A stretch of DNA of 64,000 nucleotides from Betaproteobacteria bacterium (GTDB taxonomy: Bacteria > Pseudomonadota > Gammaproteobacteria > Burkholderiales > Burkholderiaceae_C), in assembly GCA_016716535.1 (NCBI GenBank), contig JADJWD010000005.1:868001-932000 (forward strand), written 5' to 3'. Position 1 is the first letter of the stretch, and each line of letters opens with the position of its first letter. Below, piece after piece: positions 16,866-25,206 of this stretch. The position numbers and the translations under genes were made by a program. Under the pieces are notes generated by a model, which saw only the letters and a list, made by a program, of their open reading frames with translations, was not told the DNA's origin and did no database searches.

Positions 16866-17938
16866 GGCTCGATGGCCTCGTCGGCGGCGAAGTCGCGCAT
16901 GGCCGGGCGGCCGAGCACTGACCAGACGTCCATCGGCGACAGTCCCTGCGCCGGGCGCTTGAAGGCGAGGGCGTCCAGCTGCAGCAACTCGCCGCGGCGG
17001 ATCGGCCGCGCGGCGACGATGGCGCGCCGCGCGATGGCAAGGTTGCCGAGCTCGGCTTGCGCGGGCCCCTTCACGCCGCCGCCGAGGGCTGCCTGCACCG
17101 ATCGCACGCCGGCGACGAGCTGACGCAACTCGGGCGGCTCCAGCGAAGCGGCGTGGTCGGGCCCGGGCAGCTTGCGATCGAGGGTGAAGTGCTTCTCGAG
17201 AACGCGCGCGCCGCGCGCCGCAGCGGCCAGCGCCACCTCGATGCCGGCGGTGTGGTCGGAATAACCCACCGGCAGGCCGAAGGCCTGGGCCATCGTGTCC
17301 ATCGCGCGCAGGTTCACCGACTCTGCGGGGGCCGGGTACTGGGTCACGCAATGCAGCAGCGTCACGCGCTCGCGCAACACGGACCGGCCGGCCTGCGACG
17401 TACGCGCGGCCTCGCAGTCGGCGCGGCCGCGCGGCAGGCCGGGCTGCATGAGCGCGAAGGCGATCACGCCGAGGGCCGCCTCGATGTCGGCAAGGGTGCT
17501 CATGCCCGTGGAGACGATCAGGGGGCGCCCCAGGCGCGCGGCCTGCAGCAGCAGCGGCGCGTGCGTGATGTCGCCCGAGGGGATCTTCACCGCCGGCATG
17601 TCCAGCGTCGCCAGGAAGGCGAGGCTGTCGGCATCGAAGGCGGTGGACATGAAGCGGATGCCGCGCTGCCGGCAGCGCTGGACCAGGGCGTGGTGGTCGG
17701 CGCGCTGCAGTTCGAGGCGCTGCAGCATCTGGAGCTGGGCGCCCGACTCGCCGGTGTTGGCCACCTGGTAGTCGGCCTTGCGCGCCTGCGCGGTGACCAG
17801 CTGCGAAGCCTGGAAGGTCTGGAACTTGACGATGTCGGCGCCCGCGTCGGCGGCGGCGTCCACGAGCTGCAGCGCCAGATCGAGCGAGCCGTTGTGATTG
17901 ACACCGGCTTCGGCGATGAAGAGGCAGCGGTCGGTCAT
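16862..17938 (-). CDS. legI: N,N'-diacetyllegionaminate synthase (NeuB family)
   Basis: A 358-residue enzyme that condenses phosphoenolpyruvate with a six-carbon diacetamido sugar to give a nine-carbon nonulosonic acid. Seen: the N-terminal barrel signature IAEAGVNHNGS, then DAGADIVKFQTF, VKIPSGDITH, STGMSTLADIE, GYSDHTAGIE and LEKHFTLD. The C-terminal antifreeze-like (SAF) domain begins near residue 300, with RRGELLQLDALAFKRP. Both parts are required for activity in the family. The ATG start lies 20 bases after the legG stop. Separation from NeuB and PseI rests on the neighbouring legB/legC/legG genes. Confidence 0.9.
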   Translation of the reverse strand: MTDRCLFIAEAGVNHNGSLDLALQLVDAAADAGADIVKFQTFQASQLVTAQARKADYQVANTGESGAQLQMLQRLELQRADHHALVQRCRQRGIRFMSTAFDADSLAFLATLDMPAVKIPSGDITHAPLLLQAARLGRPLIVSTGMSTLADIEAALGVIAFALMQPGLPRGRADCEAARTSQAGRSVLRERVTLLHCVTQYPAPAESVNLRAMDTMAQAFGLPVGYSDHTAGIEVALAAAARGARVLEKHFTLDRKLPGPDHAASLEPPELRQLVAGVRSVQAALGGGVKGPAQAELGNLAIARRAIVAARPIRRGELLQLDALAFKRPAQGLSPMDVWSVLGRPAMRDFAADEAIEP

Positions 17939-17958
17939 CGGCGCGATCCCGGGGGTGC

Positions 17959-19125
17959 TCAGGGCGCGCCCACGGCAAAGAAAGGCTTGCGCAGCAGCGC
18001 CTGCGCCGCCGGCAGGGCCTTCAGCGCGGCCACGATGCGCGGCACGCTGTGCCCGTCGCCATAGGGGTTGACGACACCGCGGCAATCGAGGGCGCGAGCC
18101 TGCACGATGGCCTGCGTGATGGCCTGCCGCTGCGGCGGGCAATGCAGCACCGACGCGGCGGCCAGGCGGCCGCGCTGGCGATCGCCGACGTTGACGGTGG
18201 GCACGCCCATCGAGGGCGCTTCGTAAAGGCCGCTGGAGGAATTGCCGACCACGGCATCGACCTGCGCCATCAGGCTCAGATAGCGCAGCTGGCCGAGCGA
18301 GTCTCGTACCTGCGCCCGACCGCCTTGCTCCGCGGCGAACTCGTCGATGCGGCGCGCGATGGCGCGCCCGCCCATGTCCGCATTCGGGCGGGTGAACCAC
18401 AGCGTGGTGTCGGCGCTGGTCGCAGCGAGCGCGGCGAGCAACTCGTCGAGTTCGCCTTGCCCCTCGTCGCTGGCCAGAGTCACCGGATGGAAGGTGATGA
18501 GCAGGTTGTGGCGGCCGAGCGGCGCGCCGAGCTGGCGCTCGAGCTCGTCGCGCCCGAGCAGCGGTTGCCGGCGGAGATGGTCCAGCCCCGGGCTGCCCAC
18601 CACCAGCACGCGCTGCGGATCCTCGCCCATCTGGCGCACGCGGCGCGCCGCATCTTCGTTGGTGACCAGATGCAGGTGCGCCATCTTGGTGATGGCGTGG
18701 CGCATCGAGTCGTCGATCGCGCCCTCGCTCACGTCGCCCCCGGCGATGTGGACCAGCGGCACGCGGTGCATCAGGCTGGCGACGGCAGCAGCCAGGATCT
18801 CGAAGCGGTCGCCGAGCACGAGCACCGCGTCGGGTTGCAGCTGCTCCAACGCTTCGGAGATGCCGATCACGCCCAGGCCCGTGGACTTGCTGATCGCACC
18901 CGCGGTGTCGCCGGCAAGCAGCATCTCGACGCGGCGGGCGATGGCAAACCCGTCGGCCTCGATCTGGCGCACCGTGAGCCCGAACTCAGGCGCCAGGTGC
19001 ATGCCGGTGACGACGAGCTGCAGGTCGATGTGCGGATCCTCGCGCAGGTCGTGCAGCACCCACTGGAGCAGCCCGTACTCGGCCCGGCTGCCGGTGACCA
19101 CGCAGATGCGACGCCGGGCTTCCAT
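17959..19125 (-). CDS. legG: Hydrolysing nucleotide-sugar 2-epimerase (LegG/NeuC family)
   Basis: A 388-residue GT-B-fold enzyme that removes the nucleotide from a diacetamido nucleotide-sugar while inverting C2, giving the substrate of LegI. Seen: VTGSRAEYG at 10-18, GDRFE at 105-109, HIAGGDVSEGAIDDSMRH, then NSSSGLYEA and VGDRQRGR near the C-terminus, all signatures of the NeuC/NeuP/LegG group. Five bases separate it from the legC stop. It is the second, functionally different 2-epimerase of the cluster, the other being the WecB-like one at 916-2046. Confidence 0.89.
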   Translation of the reverse strand: MEARRRICVVTGSRAEYGLLQWVLHDLREDPHIDLQLVVTGMHLAPEFGLTVRQIEADGFAIARRVEMLLAGDTAGAISKSTGLGVIGISEALEQLQPDAVLVLGDRFEILAAAVASLMHRVPLVHIAGGDVSEGAIDDSMRHAITKMAHLHLVTNEDAARRVRQMGEDPQRVLVVGSPGLDHLRRQPLLGRDELERQLGAPLGRHNLLITFHPVTLASDEGQGELDELLAALAATSADTTLWFTRPNADMGGRAIARRIDEFAAEQGGRAQVRDSLGQLRYLSLMAQVDAVVGNSSSGLYEAPSMGVPTVNVGDRQRGRLAAASVLHCPPQRQAITQAIVQARALDCRGVVNPYGDGHSVPRIVAALKALPAAQALLRKPFFAVGAP

Positions 19126-19130
19126 GGCGC

Positions 19131-20315
19131 TCAGCCGGCCAGCCGTGCGCTGCTGGGCACGTTGACGACGCGCGCTTCGAGCGACTCGGCCACCGGCAAC
19201 GGCATGCGCGGGCAGGCGGCGTACATCGGCAGCTGGTGCATCAGCGTCCACAGCGGGCGCGACATGTAGCCGGCATCGTTCAGTGCCGCCAGCAGGTCGT
19301 CGCGCCGCGCCGCGTTCGCCTCGTCGAGCACCAGCGCATTGAGCCAGTAGTTGCCGCGCGTCTGCGGCGGCTCGCGCAGGACGTGCACTCCCGGCACGCC
19401 GGCGAAGGCCTCGGCATAGCGCGCCGCCAGGCGCCGCTTGCGCTCGACGAACGACGCCAGCTGCTCCAACTGCGCGCAGCCCAGCGCCGCGTTGAGGTTC
19501 GGCAGCCGGTAGTTGTAGCCGACCTCGTCGTGCAGGAAGTTCCAGCGGTGCGGCACGCGCGCGGTGGTGGTGAGGTGCTTGGCGCGCCGGCCGAGTGCGG
19601 CGTCGTTGCTCAGCACGGCGCCGCCGCCGCCGGTGGTGACCACCTTGTTGCCGTTGAAGCTGAGCGCGGCGAGCTGCCCCACGTTGCCGGTGTGCCGGCC
19701 CTTGTAGCTGGCGCCGAGCGACTCGGCGGCGTCCTCGATCAGCACCAGGCCCCAGCGCGCGGCAACATCGGCCAGGGCGTCGAGGTCGCAGGGGTGGCCG
19801 AAGACGTGCATGACCACGAGCGCGCGCATGCGGGCCCCGGTGCGGCGGTTGAACGTGCGGCCGTCGCGGCGCTCGGCGATCTCGCCGAGGTAGGCGTCCA
19901 GCGCACGCGCGTCGACGCCGAGCGAGCGCTCCTCGGAGTCGACGAAGTGCGGCGTCGCCTGCGCGTACGACACGGCGTTGGCGGTGGCGATGAAGGTCAG
20001 CGCCGGCATCAGCACTTCGTCGCCCGCGGCGACGCCGGCCAGCAGCAGGCAGATGTGCAGCGCGGCGGTGCCGTTGGCGGTGGCCACGGCGTGGCGCGCG
20101 CCGGTGATGGCCGACAGGTCGCGCTCGAAGCGGTCGACGTAGGAGCCGACGGAGGAGACCCAGCCGGTGTCGATGCACTCCTTGACGTAGTCCCATTCGC
20201 GGCCGCCGAACTCGGGCTCGTGCAGCGCGATCGTGCCCTGCGGCTTGCCGAGCACCGCGCGCACGGCCTGCACCATCGCTGGCACGGCATCGATCGTCGG
20301 CGAGGAGGCGTCCAT
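19131..20315 (-). CDS. legC: LegC-type PLP aminotransferase (DegT/DnrJ/EryC1/StrS)
   Basis: A 394-residue pyridoxal-phosphate aminotransferase that puts an amino group on C4 of the 4-keto sugar made by LegB. Seen: NGTAALHICLLLAG, EDAAESLGA (194-202) with the PLP-contacting Asp, and the Schiff-base Lys224 in SFNGNKVVTTGGGG. The internal segment around GARMRALVVMHVFGHPCD fits the LegC/PglE clade, where an added loop follows the first domain. The start ATG lies 11 bases after the legB stop. It acts in the cytoplasm before acetylation by LegH. Confidence 0.9.
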   Translation of the reverse strand: MDASSPTIDAVPAMVQAVRAVLGKPQGTIALHEPEFGGREWDYVKECIDTGWVSSVGSYVDRFERDLSAITGARHAVATANGTAALHICLLLAGVAAGDEVLMPALTFIATANAVSYAQATPHFVDSEERSLGVDARALDAYLGEIAERRDGRTFNRRTGARMRALVVMHVFGHPCDLDALADVAARWGLVLIEDAAESLGASYKGRHTGNVGQLAALSFNGNKVVTTGGGGAVLSNDAALGRRAKHLTTTARVPHRWNFLHDEVGYNYRLPNLNAALGCAQLEQLASFVERKRRLAARYAEAFAGVPGVHVLREPPQTRGNYWLNALVLDEANAARRDDLLAALNDAGYMSRPLWTLMHQLPMYAACPRMPLPVAESLEARVVNVPSSARLAG

Positions 20316-20326
20316 CGCGCGCGGCC

Positions 20327-21337
20327 TCAGATGTTGTAGCGGCCCGCCTTGTAGCGGGCGAGGTGCGCCGGGTCGGCGAACCAGTCGATCGTCTCGCGCA
20401 GGCCGCGCTCCAGCCCGGCGAGGCCCGCGTACTGCGGCGTCCAGCCGGTGAGGGTGCGCGCCAGCGTGTTGTCGGCCCACAGGCGCTCGACCTCGCTGCC
20501 GGCCGGGCGCAGGCGTTCCTGGTCGCTGAGCAGTTCGACGTCGCGGCCCATCAGGCGGGCGATCAGGCGCGCGGTGTCGCCGATCGACACCTCGTAGTTG
20601 CTGCCGACGTTGACGACGCGGCCCACCGCGGCGTCGCTCTCGGCCACGGCGACGAAGCCGCGCACGGTGTCGTGCACGTGGTTGAAGTCGCGCGTCGGGT
20701 GCGTGGCGCCGAGCCGGATCGAGCGCGAGCCGGCGGCGATCTGCGTGATGACGGTCGGGATCACCGCGCGTGCCGACTGCCGCGGCCCGTAGGTGTTGAA
20801 GGGGCGGATCACCGCCACCGGGATGCCGAAGGAGAGCTGGAAGGCGAGCGCGATCTGGTCGGCGCCGATCTTGCTGGCCGAGTAGGGCGACTGGCCCTGC
20901 AGCGGGTGCTCTTCGGTGATGGGGACGAAGCGCGCGGTGCCGTAGACCTCGCTGGTGGAGGTGTGCACGACGCGCTGCACCCCGAGTTCGCGCGCCGCCT
21001 GCACGACGTTCAGCGTGCCCTTGACGTTGGTGTCGACGTAGGTGTCGGGCGAGTGGTACGAATACGGTATCGCGATCAGCGCCGCCAGGTGCAGCACCAC
21101 GTCGCAGCCCTTCATCGCCGTGCGCACGCCGTGCGGGTCGCGGATGTCGCCGGCGAAGACGTCCAGCGACTCCTTGATCGCCGCATCGCTCTCGTCGAGC
21201 CAGCCCCAGGAGTTGAAGCTGTTGTAGAGCACGAAGGCGCGCACGTCGTGGCCGCCGCGCACGAGGTGCTCGGTGAGGTGCGAACCGATGAAGCCATCGG
21301 CGCCGGTGACGAGGATCTTCTTGCCGGACAGGTTCAT
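20327..21337 (-). CDS. legB: NAD-dependent 4,6-dehydratase (LegB family)
   Basis: A 336-residue extended short-chain dehydrogenase. Seen: the nucleotide-binding GADGFIGSHLTEHL (12-25), a TSTSEVYGTA segment, catalytic Tyr152 and Lys156 in YSASK, and RPFNTYGPRQSARAVIPT, which is typical of LegB proteins. It removes water across C4-C6 of GDP-GlcNAc (by analogy with Campylobacter LegB) to give the 4-keto-6-deoxy sugar used by LegC. It is the first committed gene of the seven-gene cassette and is separated by 32 bases from the regulator gene upstream. Confidence 0.9.
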   Translation of the reverse strand: MNLSGKKILVTGADGFIGSHLTEHLVRGGHDVRAFVLYNSFNSWGWLDESDAAIKESLDVFAGDIRDPHGVRTAMKGCDVVLHLAALIAIPYSYHSPDTYVDTNVKGTLNVVQAARELGVQRVVHTSTSEVYGTARFVPITEEHPLQGQSPYSASKIGADQIALAFQLSFGIPVAVIRPFNTYGPRQSARAVIPTVITQIAAGSRSIRLGATHPTRDFNHVHDTVRGFVAVAESDAAVGRVVNVGSNYEVSIGDTARLIARLMGRDVELLSDQERLRPAGSEVERLWADNTLARTLTGWTPQYAGLAGLERGLRETIDWFADPAHLARYKAGRYNI

Positions 21338-21369
21338 GGGTGGGGCAGGTCAGCGCCGGGGAGCTGCCG

Positions 21370-21807
21370 TCAGTCGGCGGCTGGGTGCCGCCCGGCGTCT
21401 TGCCGAAGCTCGGAACGCAGCGCCGCGATGGTCTGCTGCAGCGTCTCGAACTCGGCCTCCTTGCGGGCCAGGAAGCGAATCGTGAGGCGGAACTTCTCGG
21501 TCATTCCGGAAGGGGTCAGCACGTAGGCGTAGCTCAGCTTCCTGGGGCTGCGGCGGAAATTGCGCACCTTCACCAGGCCCTTGTCCAGCAGCGCATGCAG
21601 CACGTAGTGCGTCTTGCCCAGGCTCAGGCCCAGCTCGGCCGACAGGGCACGCTGCGACAGGTCCGGCTGCGCCGCCAAGGCCCGCAACACCGCCAGCCGC
21701 GCCGCTTCGAGGTCGCCGTGGTGCCGCCAGTGCGCCGCGGCGGGCGGCGCCGACCCGGCAGGCGCCGCCAACGAGCGCTCATTCGCCTCATGGAAGTTCG
21801 TGTTCAT
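21370..21807 (-). CDS. EPS-associated MarR-like winged-helix regulator
   Basis: A 145-residue protein with a winged-helix region at about 35-90: VLRALAAQPDLSQRALSAELGLSLGKTHYVLHALLDKGLVKVRNF, followed by a SYAYVLTPSGMTEK segment. This matches a recurring small MarR-family regulator found in exopolysaccharide loci. The C-terminal FLARKEAEFETLQQTIAALRSEL is a predicted coiled coil. A -10-like TAGAAT (minus strand, 21827-21822) would start transcription about eight bases before the ATG, with no Shine-Dalgarno sequence. The gene therefore probably has its own promoter inside the larger block and could tune or read polymer genes downstream. Ligand and targets are unknown. Confidence 0.85.
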   Translation of the reverse strand: MNTNFHEANERSLAAPAGSAPPAAAHWRHHGDLEAARLAVLRALAAQPDLSQRALSAELGLSLGKTHYVLHALLDKGLVKVRNFRRSPRKLSYAYVLTPSGMTEKFRLTIRFLARKEAEFETLQQTIAALRSELRQDAGRHPAAD

Positions 21808-21821
21808 CGGTTGAACGGGCG

Positions 21822-21827
21822 ATTCTA
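21822..21827 (-). promoter_or_regulatory. -10-like element TAGAAT upstream of the EPS regulator
   Basis: On the minus strand CCCTAGAATCGCCC is found 14 bases before the regulator ATG. The same CTAGAATC core occurs before other genes in this window. No good -35 was found at the expected distance. The implied start site is near 21815. Confidence 0.45.
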
Positions 21828-21869
21828 GGGCCCGCCGCTGCCCGCGCCGCCGGCCATCGCGCCGGCTGG

Positions 21870-23051
21870 TCAGCGCCGGCGCAGGGCGCGTGAAATGCGC
21901 TGCAACGTCTGCTCGGCCTGCGGGTTCGCGGCGCGCGACAGGCGCAGCCAGTGCCCGGTGTAGACGACGAACAGTCCCAGCACGGCTGCGACGACGGTGG
22001 CCAGCGCGGTGATCAGCGCGCGCTTGGGGCTCGACTTGCGCTCCGGCGGCGCGGCCTGGTCGACGACCTGGATGAGCGCCCCCTCGCGGCTCTCGTCGAC
22101 CCGCGCCAGCTCGTACTGGCGCGCGAACATCTCGTACAGCGTCTCCTGGTACTTGAACTCGCGGAAGCGCCCGATGTAGTCGCCGTTGGCCGGCGTCTCG
22201 CTGGCGCGCTCGATCTGCGCCAGCCGCGCGCGCAGCGCCGTCAACGCCGACTGCGCCTGCTGCACCTCGGGTGTGTCGGGCATCAGGCGCGCCTTCAGTG
22301 CCTGCAGGCGCACCTCGGCGGTGGTGGCTTCGGCCTTGACGCGCGCGTACTCCTCGGCGGCAGCGCGCGGCTCGGCGCGCAGTGCGCTGGCGTTGAAGCC
22401 GCTGGCCTGCAGCGCGCGCTGGGCGTTGGCGAGCTCGTCGCGGGTCTTCTCCAGGTGCGACTGGAAGAAGGCGCGCCGCTGCTGCGCTTCGGTGACCGCC
22501 AGCGTCGAGGTCAGGCGGCGCAGCTCCTGCACGTACTGGTTGGCCATGTCGGCGGCGCGCTTCGGATCGGTGTCCTCGACCTCCACGACGATGAGGCCGT
22601 CCTTCTTGCCGGCCGACACCCGTGTGCGCTCGCGCAGCATCTGCCGCGTGTCGATGCGCAGCTTCTTCTCGTACAGCGCGACGAGGCCGAACTGGTCGAT
22701 CATCCGGTCGGCGATGGTCTCGCTTTGCAGCAGCGCGACGAGCTGGTCGGTGGGGCTGCGCACGCCCATCGCGCTGCCGGCCAGCAGGCCGAGCCCGCCC
22801 AGCGCCGCCAGCGCGCCGGCCGAGCCGCTCTGCTGCGAGGCGGGGGGCAGGATCGTCGTGCGCGCGGTGAAGATCGGGCTGACCAGGAACGTGATGCCAA
22901 GCGCCAGCAGGCCGGCGACGACGGGGATCAGCACCAGCGTGCGCCAGCTGCCGGCCATCGCCACGGCGAGGTCGCTGCCGGGCACGACCGGGGCAGCCTC
23001 GGGCTCTGCCGTCCCGCGCAGCAGTTCGTCGTCGGCGTCGGCAGCGTTCAT
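21870..23051 (-). CDS. Wzz-family chain-length determinant / polysaccharide co-polymerase
   Basis: A 393-residue inner-membrane protein. The first membrane segment, near residues 31-52 (TLVLIPVVAGLLALGITFLV), is followed by a long periplasmic helical region with coiled-coil character (QRRAFFQSHLEKTRDELANAQRALQ). Just before the second membrane segment (about 345-365) is a GNVR-like stretch: YELARVDESREGALIQVVDQAAPPERKSSP. This two-segment layout sets polymer length. No Walker A motif follows, so it lacks a fused tyrosine kinase. It overlaps the export-protein gene by four bases. Confidence 0.9.
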   Translation of the reverse strand: MNAADADDELLRGTAEPEAAPVVPGSDLAVAMAGSWRTLVLIPVVAGLLALGITFLVSPIFTARTTILPPASQQSGSAGALAALGGLGLLAGSAMGVRSPTDQLVALLQSETIADRMIDQFGLVALYEKKLRIDTRQMLRERTRVSAGKKDGLIVVEVEDTDPKRAADMANQYVQELRRLTSTLAVTEAQQRRAFFQSHLEKTRDELANAQRALQASGFNASALRAEPRAAAEEYARVKAEATTAEVRLQALKARLMPDTPEVQQAQSALTALRARLAQIERASETPANGDYIGRFREFKYQETLYEMFARQYELARVDESREGALIQVVDQAAPPERKSSPKRALITALATVVAAVLGLFVVYTGHWLRLSRAANPQAEQTLQRISRALRRR

Positions 23052-24979
23052 CGCGTGGCGCTGACGATGCCGGCCATGCCGAGGCCGAAGTTGAAGATGA
23101 TCTGCGTCCAGTCCTTCGCCGCCTGCAGGAAGGTGGTCTTGTCCATTTCCTCGGGCACGAACACCGTGTCGCCGGGCTCCGAAGGCAGCTCGGACACATT
23201 GCCGGTGCGACCGAACCAGCCGCGGTCCTGGCGGCCGCTGATGACGTTGCCGTTGGCGCGCACGACGAAGATGCTGCCTTCGTCGGCGCCCTTGGTCGGT
23301 CCGCCGGCAAGGCGCAGGTAGTCGCCGACGGAGCGGCCGGGCAGGTGCAGGTAGGTGGCGCCGTTGAAGACGCTGCCGAACACGCCGACGGTCGTCGGCC
23401 GCGGCGGGATGTGGATACGGTCGCCGTCCTCGAGCGCGAGGTCGGGTAGTTCGGCGGCATCTGGCGGGATCTGCAGCACGATGCGCCCGCTCGGCCTCAG
23501 CGCCCGCAGGCGCTCGACCAGGCGATCGGTGGCCGTGGCGCGTGCCGTCTGCGCGCTGGCTTCTTCGGCGGTGGCGACACGCTGGGTGCCGCTGGCGCGG
23601 GCGATGTCCGTCTCGAGATCGCGCAGCGCACGGTCGTAGTTCTCCTGCTGCGTGCGCTGCACGCTCTCACGCGTCAGCTCGGCGGCGTAGAGAAAGGCCG
23701 CCGGCGTGTAGCCGCCGGCGGCGCGGATGGCGTCGCTCAGCGAGCTGCCCGCTGGCAGCACGTACTCGGCAGGGTGCACCACCTCGCCTTCCACCTTGAC
23801 GCGCTTGCTTTGCTGCTGGGAGGGCAGCGCCGCGTCGACGGCGCTGAACGCCCGAAGCACGTCGCCATCGGCCATCGACGTGGTGGCGTCGCGCGGCAAC
23901 TGAAGTTCGGCGACGCGGCCTGCGCTGCGCTCTTTCAGGCGTTCAATGGCCAGCCGGCTGCGGTCGGCCACCGCGGTGAAACCGCCCGCCATGCGCAATG
24001 CATCGGACACCGTCTCGCCAGTCTTCAGCTCGAAGATGGCCTGTTTGTTGACGCTGCCGATGAAGCCGACCTGCGTGCCGACCGCGCCGACGTGCACCAC
24101 GTCGCCGCTGCGCACCGTGCGGTCTGCCGAGCGGTCGCCCTTGAGCAGCAGGTCGTACAGGTCGAACTGCGCCACGACTTGCGCGCCGCGCCGCAGCTCG
24201 ACGTTGCGAAAACTCCCGGCCGCCGACGGGCCGCCGGCGCGCATGAGCGCCGCCACGACGCTGGACAGGCTGCTGACGGTGTAGGTGCCGGGGCGCACGA
24301 CGAAGCCGGTCACGAAGATGCGGATGCCGCGCAGCGCCCCCATCGACACGCTGCTCTGGAAGTTGCGGAAGACCTGCGCGACGCGGCGATGCACGACATC
24401 CTGCAACTCGTCGGCGCGCAGGCCCGCCACCTGGACCGTGCCGACGCGGGGGATGCTGATTCGCCCGGCGCGGTCGACGGGCAGGCGCAGTTCGGCATCG
24501 ACCGAGCCCCACAAGGTGATGAGGACTTCGTCGCCGGGGCCGACGATGTAGTCGTCGGGGACGAGCGGGCTCTCTTCCATCGCCGCTGCCGGCCGGTCGC
24601 CCATGGCCGTGACGAGATCGGCGCCGAAGCGGCGGATCTGCGGCACCTTGATGCCGCCGATCAGTTGCTGCACGAAGCGCTCGAACTCGCCTGGCACGTA
24701 GACCGGCTCGTCCAGCTCCGCCTCGGGTCGTTGAGGCCGCCCCCGCGCCGGGCGGTCATCGGCTGGCGTGGTCGGCTGCGTCCCCTGCGGCCGGCGCAGC
24801 CGAATCGGCTGGCCGGCGTTCGGGTCGCTCGCATCCTCCGTTCGTGAAGTCGAGGGTGCGGGTGAGGGAAGGCCGGGATTCAGGGTCGTCTGCGCCGCCG
24901 CGCTGGCCGCGACGCAGGTCAAGGCCGCAAAGACCCACGCCCACGAACGACAGCGAAGAACCGATAGCCAACTCATCAT
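23048..24979 (-). CDS. Wza-type outer-membrane polysaccharide export protein (SLBB domains)
   Basis: A 643-residue protein. The start chosen is the ATG at 24979 because it gives a signal peptide (hydrophobic stretch then AASAAAQ). A poly_export domain follows (YIVGPGDEVLITLWG, RISIPRVGTVQVAGL), then several SLBB-type beta-grasp repeats (RIFVTGFVVRPGTYTVS, VKVEGEVVHPAEYVLPAG, VGVFGSVFNGATYLHLPGRSVGDYLRLAGG). It should form the outer-membrane or periplasmic channel for the polymer. It is longer than E. coli Wza (about 380 residues) because of extra SLBB copies. A Cys for lipid attachment was not seen after the signal peptide. Confidence 0.9.
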   Translation of the reverse strand: MMSWLSVLRCRSWAWVFAALTCVAASAAAQTTLNPGLPSPAPSTSRTEDASDPNAGQPIRLRRPQGTQPTTPADDRPARGRPQRPEAELDEPVYVPGEFERFVQQLIGGIKVPQIRRFGADLVTAMGDRPAAAMEESPLVPDDYIVGPGDEVLITLWGSVDAELRLPVDRAGRISIPRVGTVQVAGLRADELQDVVHRRVAQVFRNFQSSVSMGALRGIRIFVTGFVVRPGTYTVSSLSSVVAALMRAGGPSAAGSFRNVELRRGAQVVAQFDLYDLLLKGDRSADRTVRSGDVVHVGAVGTQVGFIGSVNKQAIFELKTGETVSDALRMAGGFTAVADRSRLAIERLKERSAGRVAELQLPRDATTSMADGDVLRAFSAVDAALPSQQQSKRVKVEGEVVHPAEYVLPAGSSLSDAIRAAGGYTPAAFLYAAELTRESVQRTQQENYDRALRDLETDIARASGTQRVATAEEASAQTARATATDRLVERLRALRPSGRIVLQIPPDAAELPDLALEDGDRIHIPPRPTTVGVFGSVFNGATYLHLPGRSVGDYLRLAGGPTKGADEGSIFVVRANGNVISGRQDRGWFGRTGNVSELPSEPGDTVFVPEEMDKTTFLQAAKDWTQIIFNFGLGMAGIVSATR

Positions 24980-25113
24980 CTGGAATGAATGCGCAGAGGC
25001 GCGGCCTCGCGCGTGGCGCGCAGCAGGCACACATCGAAAGAGGGAAGCCTTGGGCCCGGTTCCGCCCGCTTCAGCGAGCTTCGCAAAAATGGGGCCGTCG
25101 CGGCGGGCGGCAG

Positions 25114-25119
25114 ATTCTA
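25114..25119 (-). promoter_or_regulatory. -10-like element for the leftward polysaccharide block
   Basis: Minus-strand GATAGAATCTG lies in the 227-base divergent region between the export-protein and glycosyl-1-phosphate transferase genes. It would begin transcription near 25107, leaving a leader of about 128 bases before the ATG at 24979. No convincing -35 is visible. Confidence 0.4.
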
Positions 25120-25194
25120 TCGGCCATCCATCGGCCCACTGTCGGCCCGGCGCGCGGCGTAGGGGTGCCCGGACGCCGACCTTGGCCGCCACCC

Positions 25195-25200
25195 TAGAAT
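25195..25200 (+). promoter_or_regulatory. -10-like element placing the start site at the ATG of the WecA-like gene
   Basis: CCCTAGAATCCCCCG directly precedes the ATG at 25207. With the usual 6-7 base spacing the transcript would start at the A of the ATG, that is, a leaderless message. No Shine-Dalgarno sequence is present. Together with the minus-strand element at 25114-25119 it makes a divergent promoter pair. Confidence 0.5.
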
Positions 25201-25206
25201 CCCCCG

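Noticed and set aside
25081..25095. GCAAAAATGG as an A-tract start for a small gene in the divergent region
   Set aside because: The frame is short, lies across the putative promoter and has no ribosome binding site.
23048..25192. Longer 714-residue start for the export protein
   Set aside because: It would remove the signal peptide from the N-terminus and cover the divergent promoter region.
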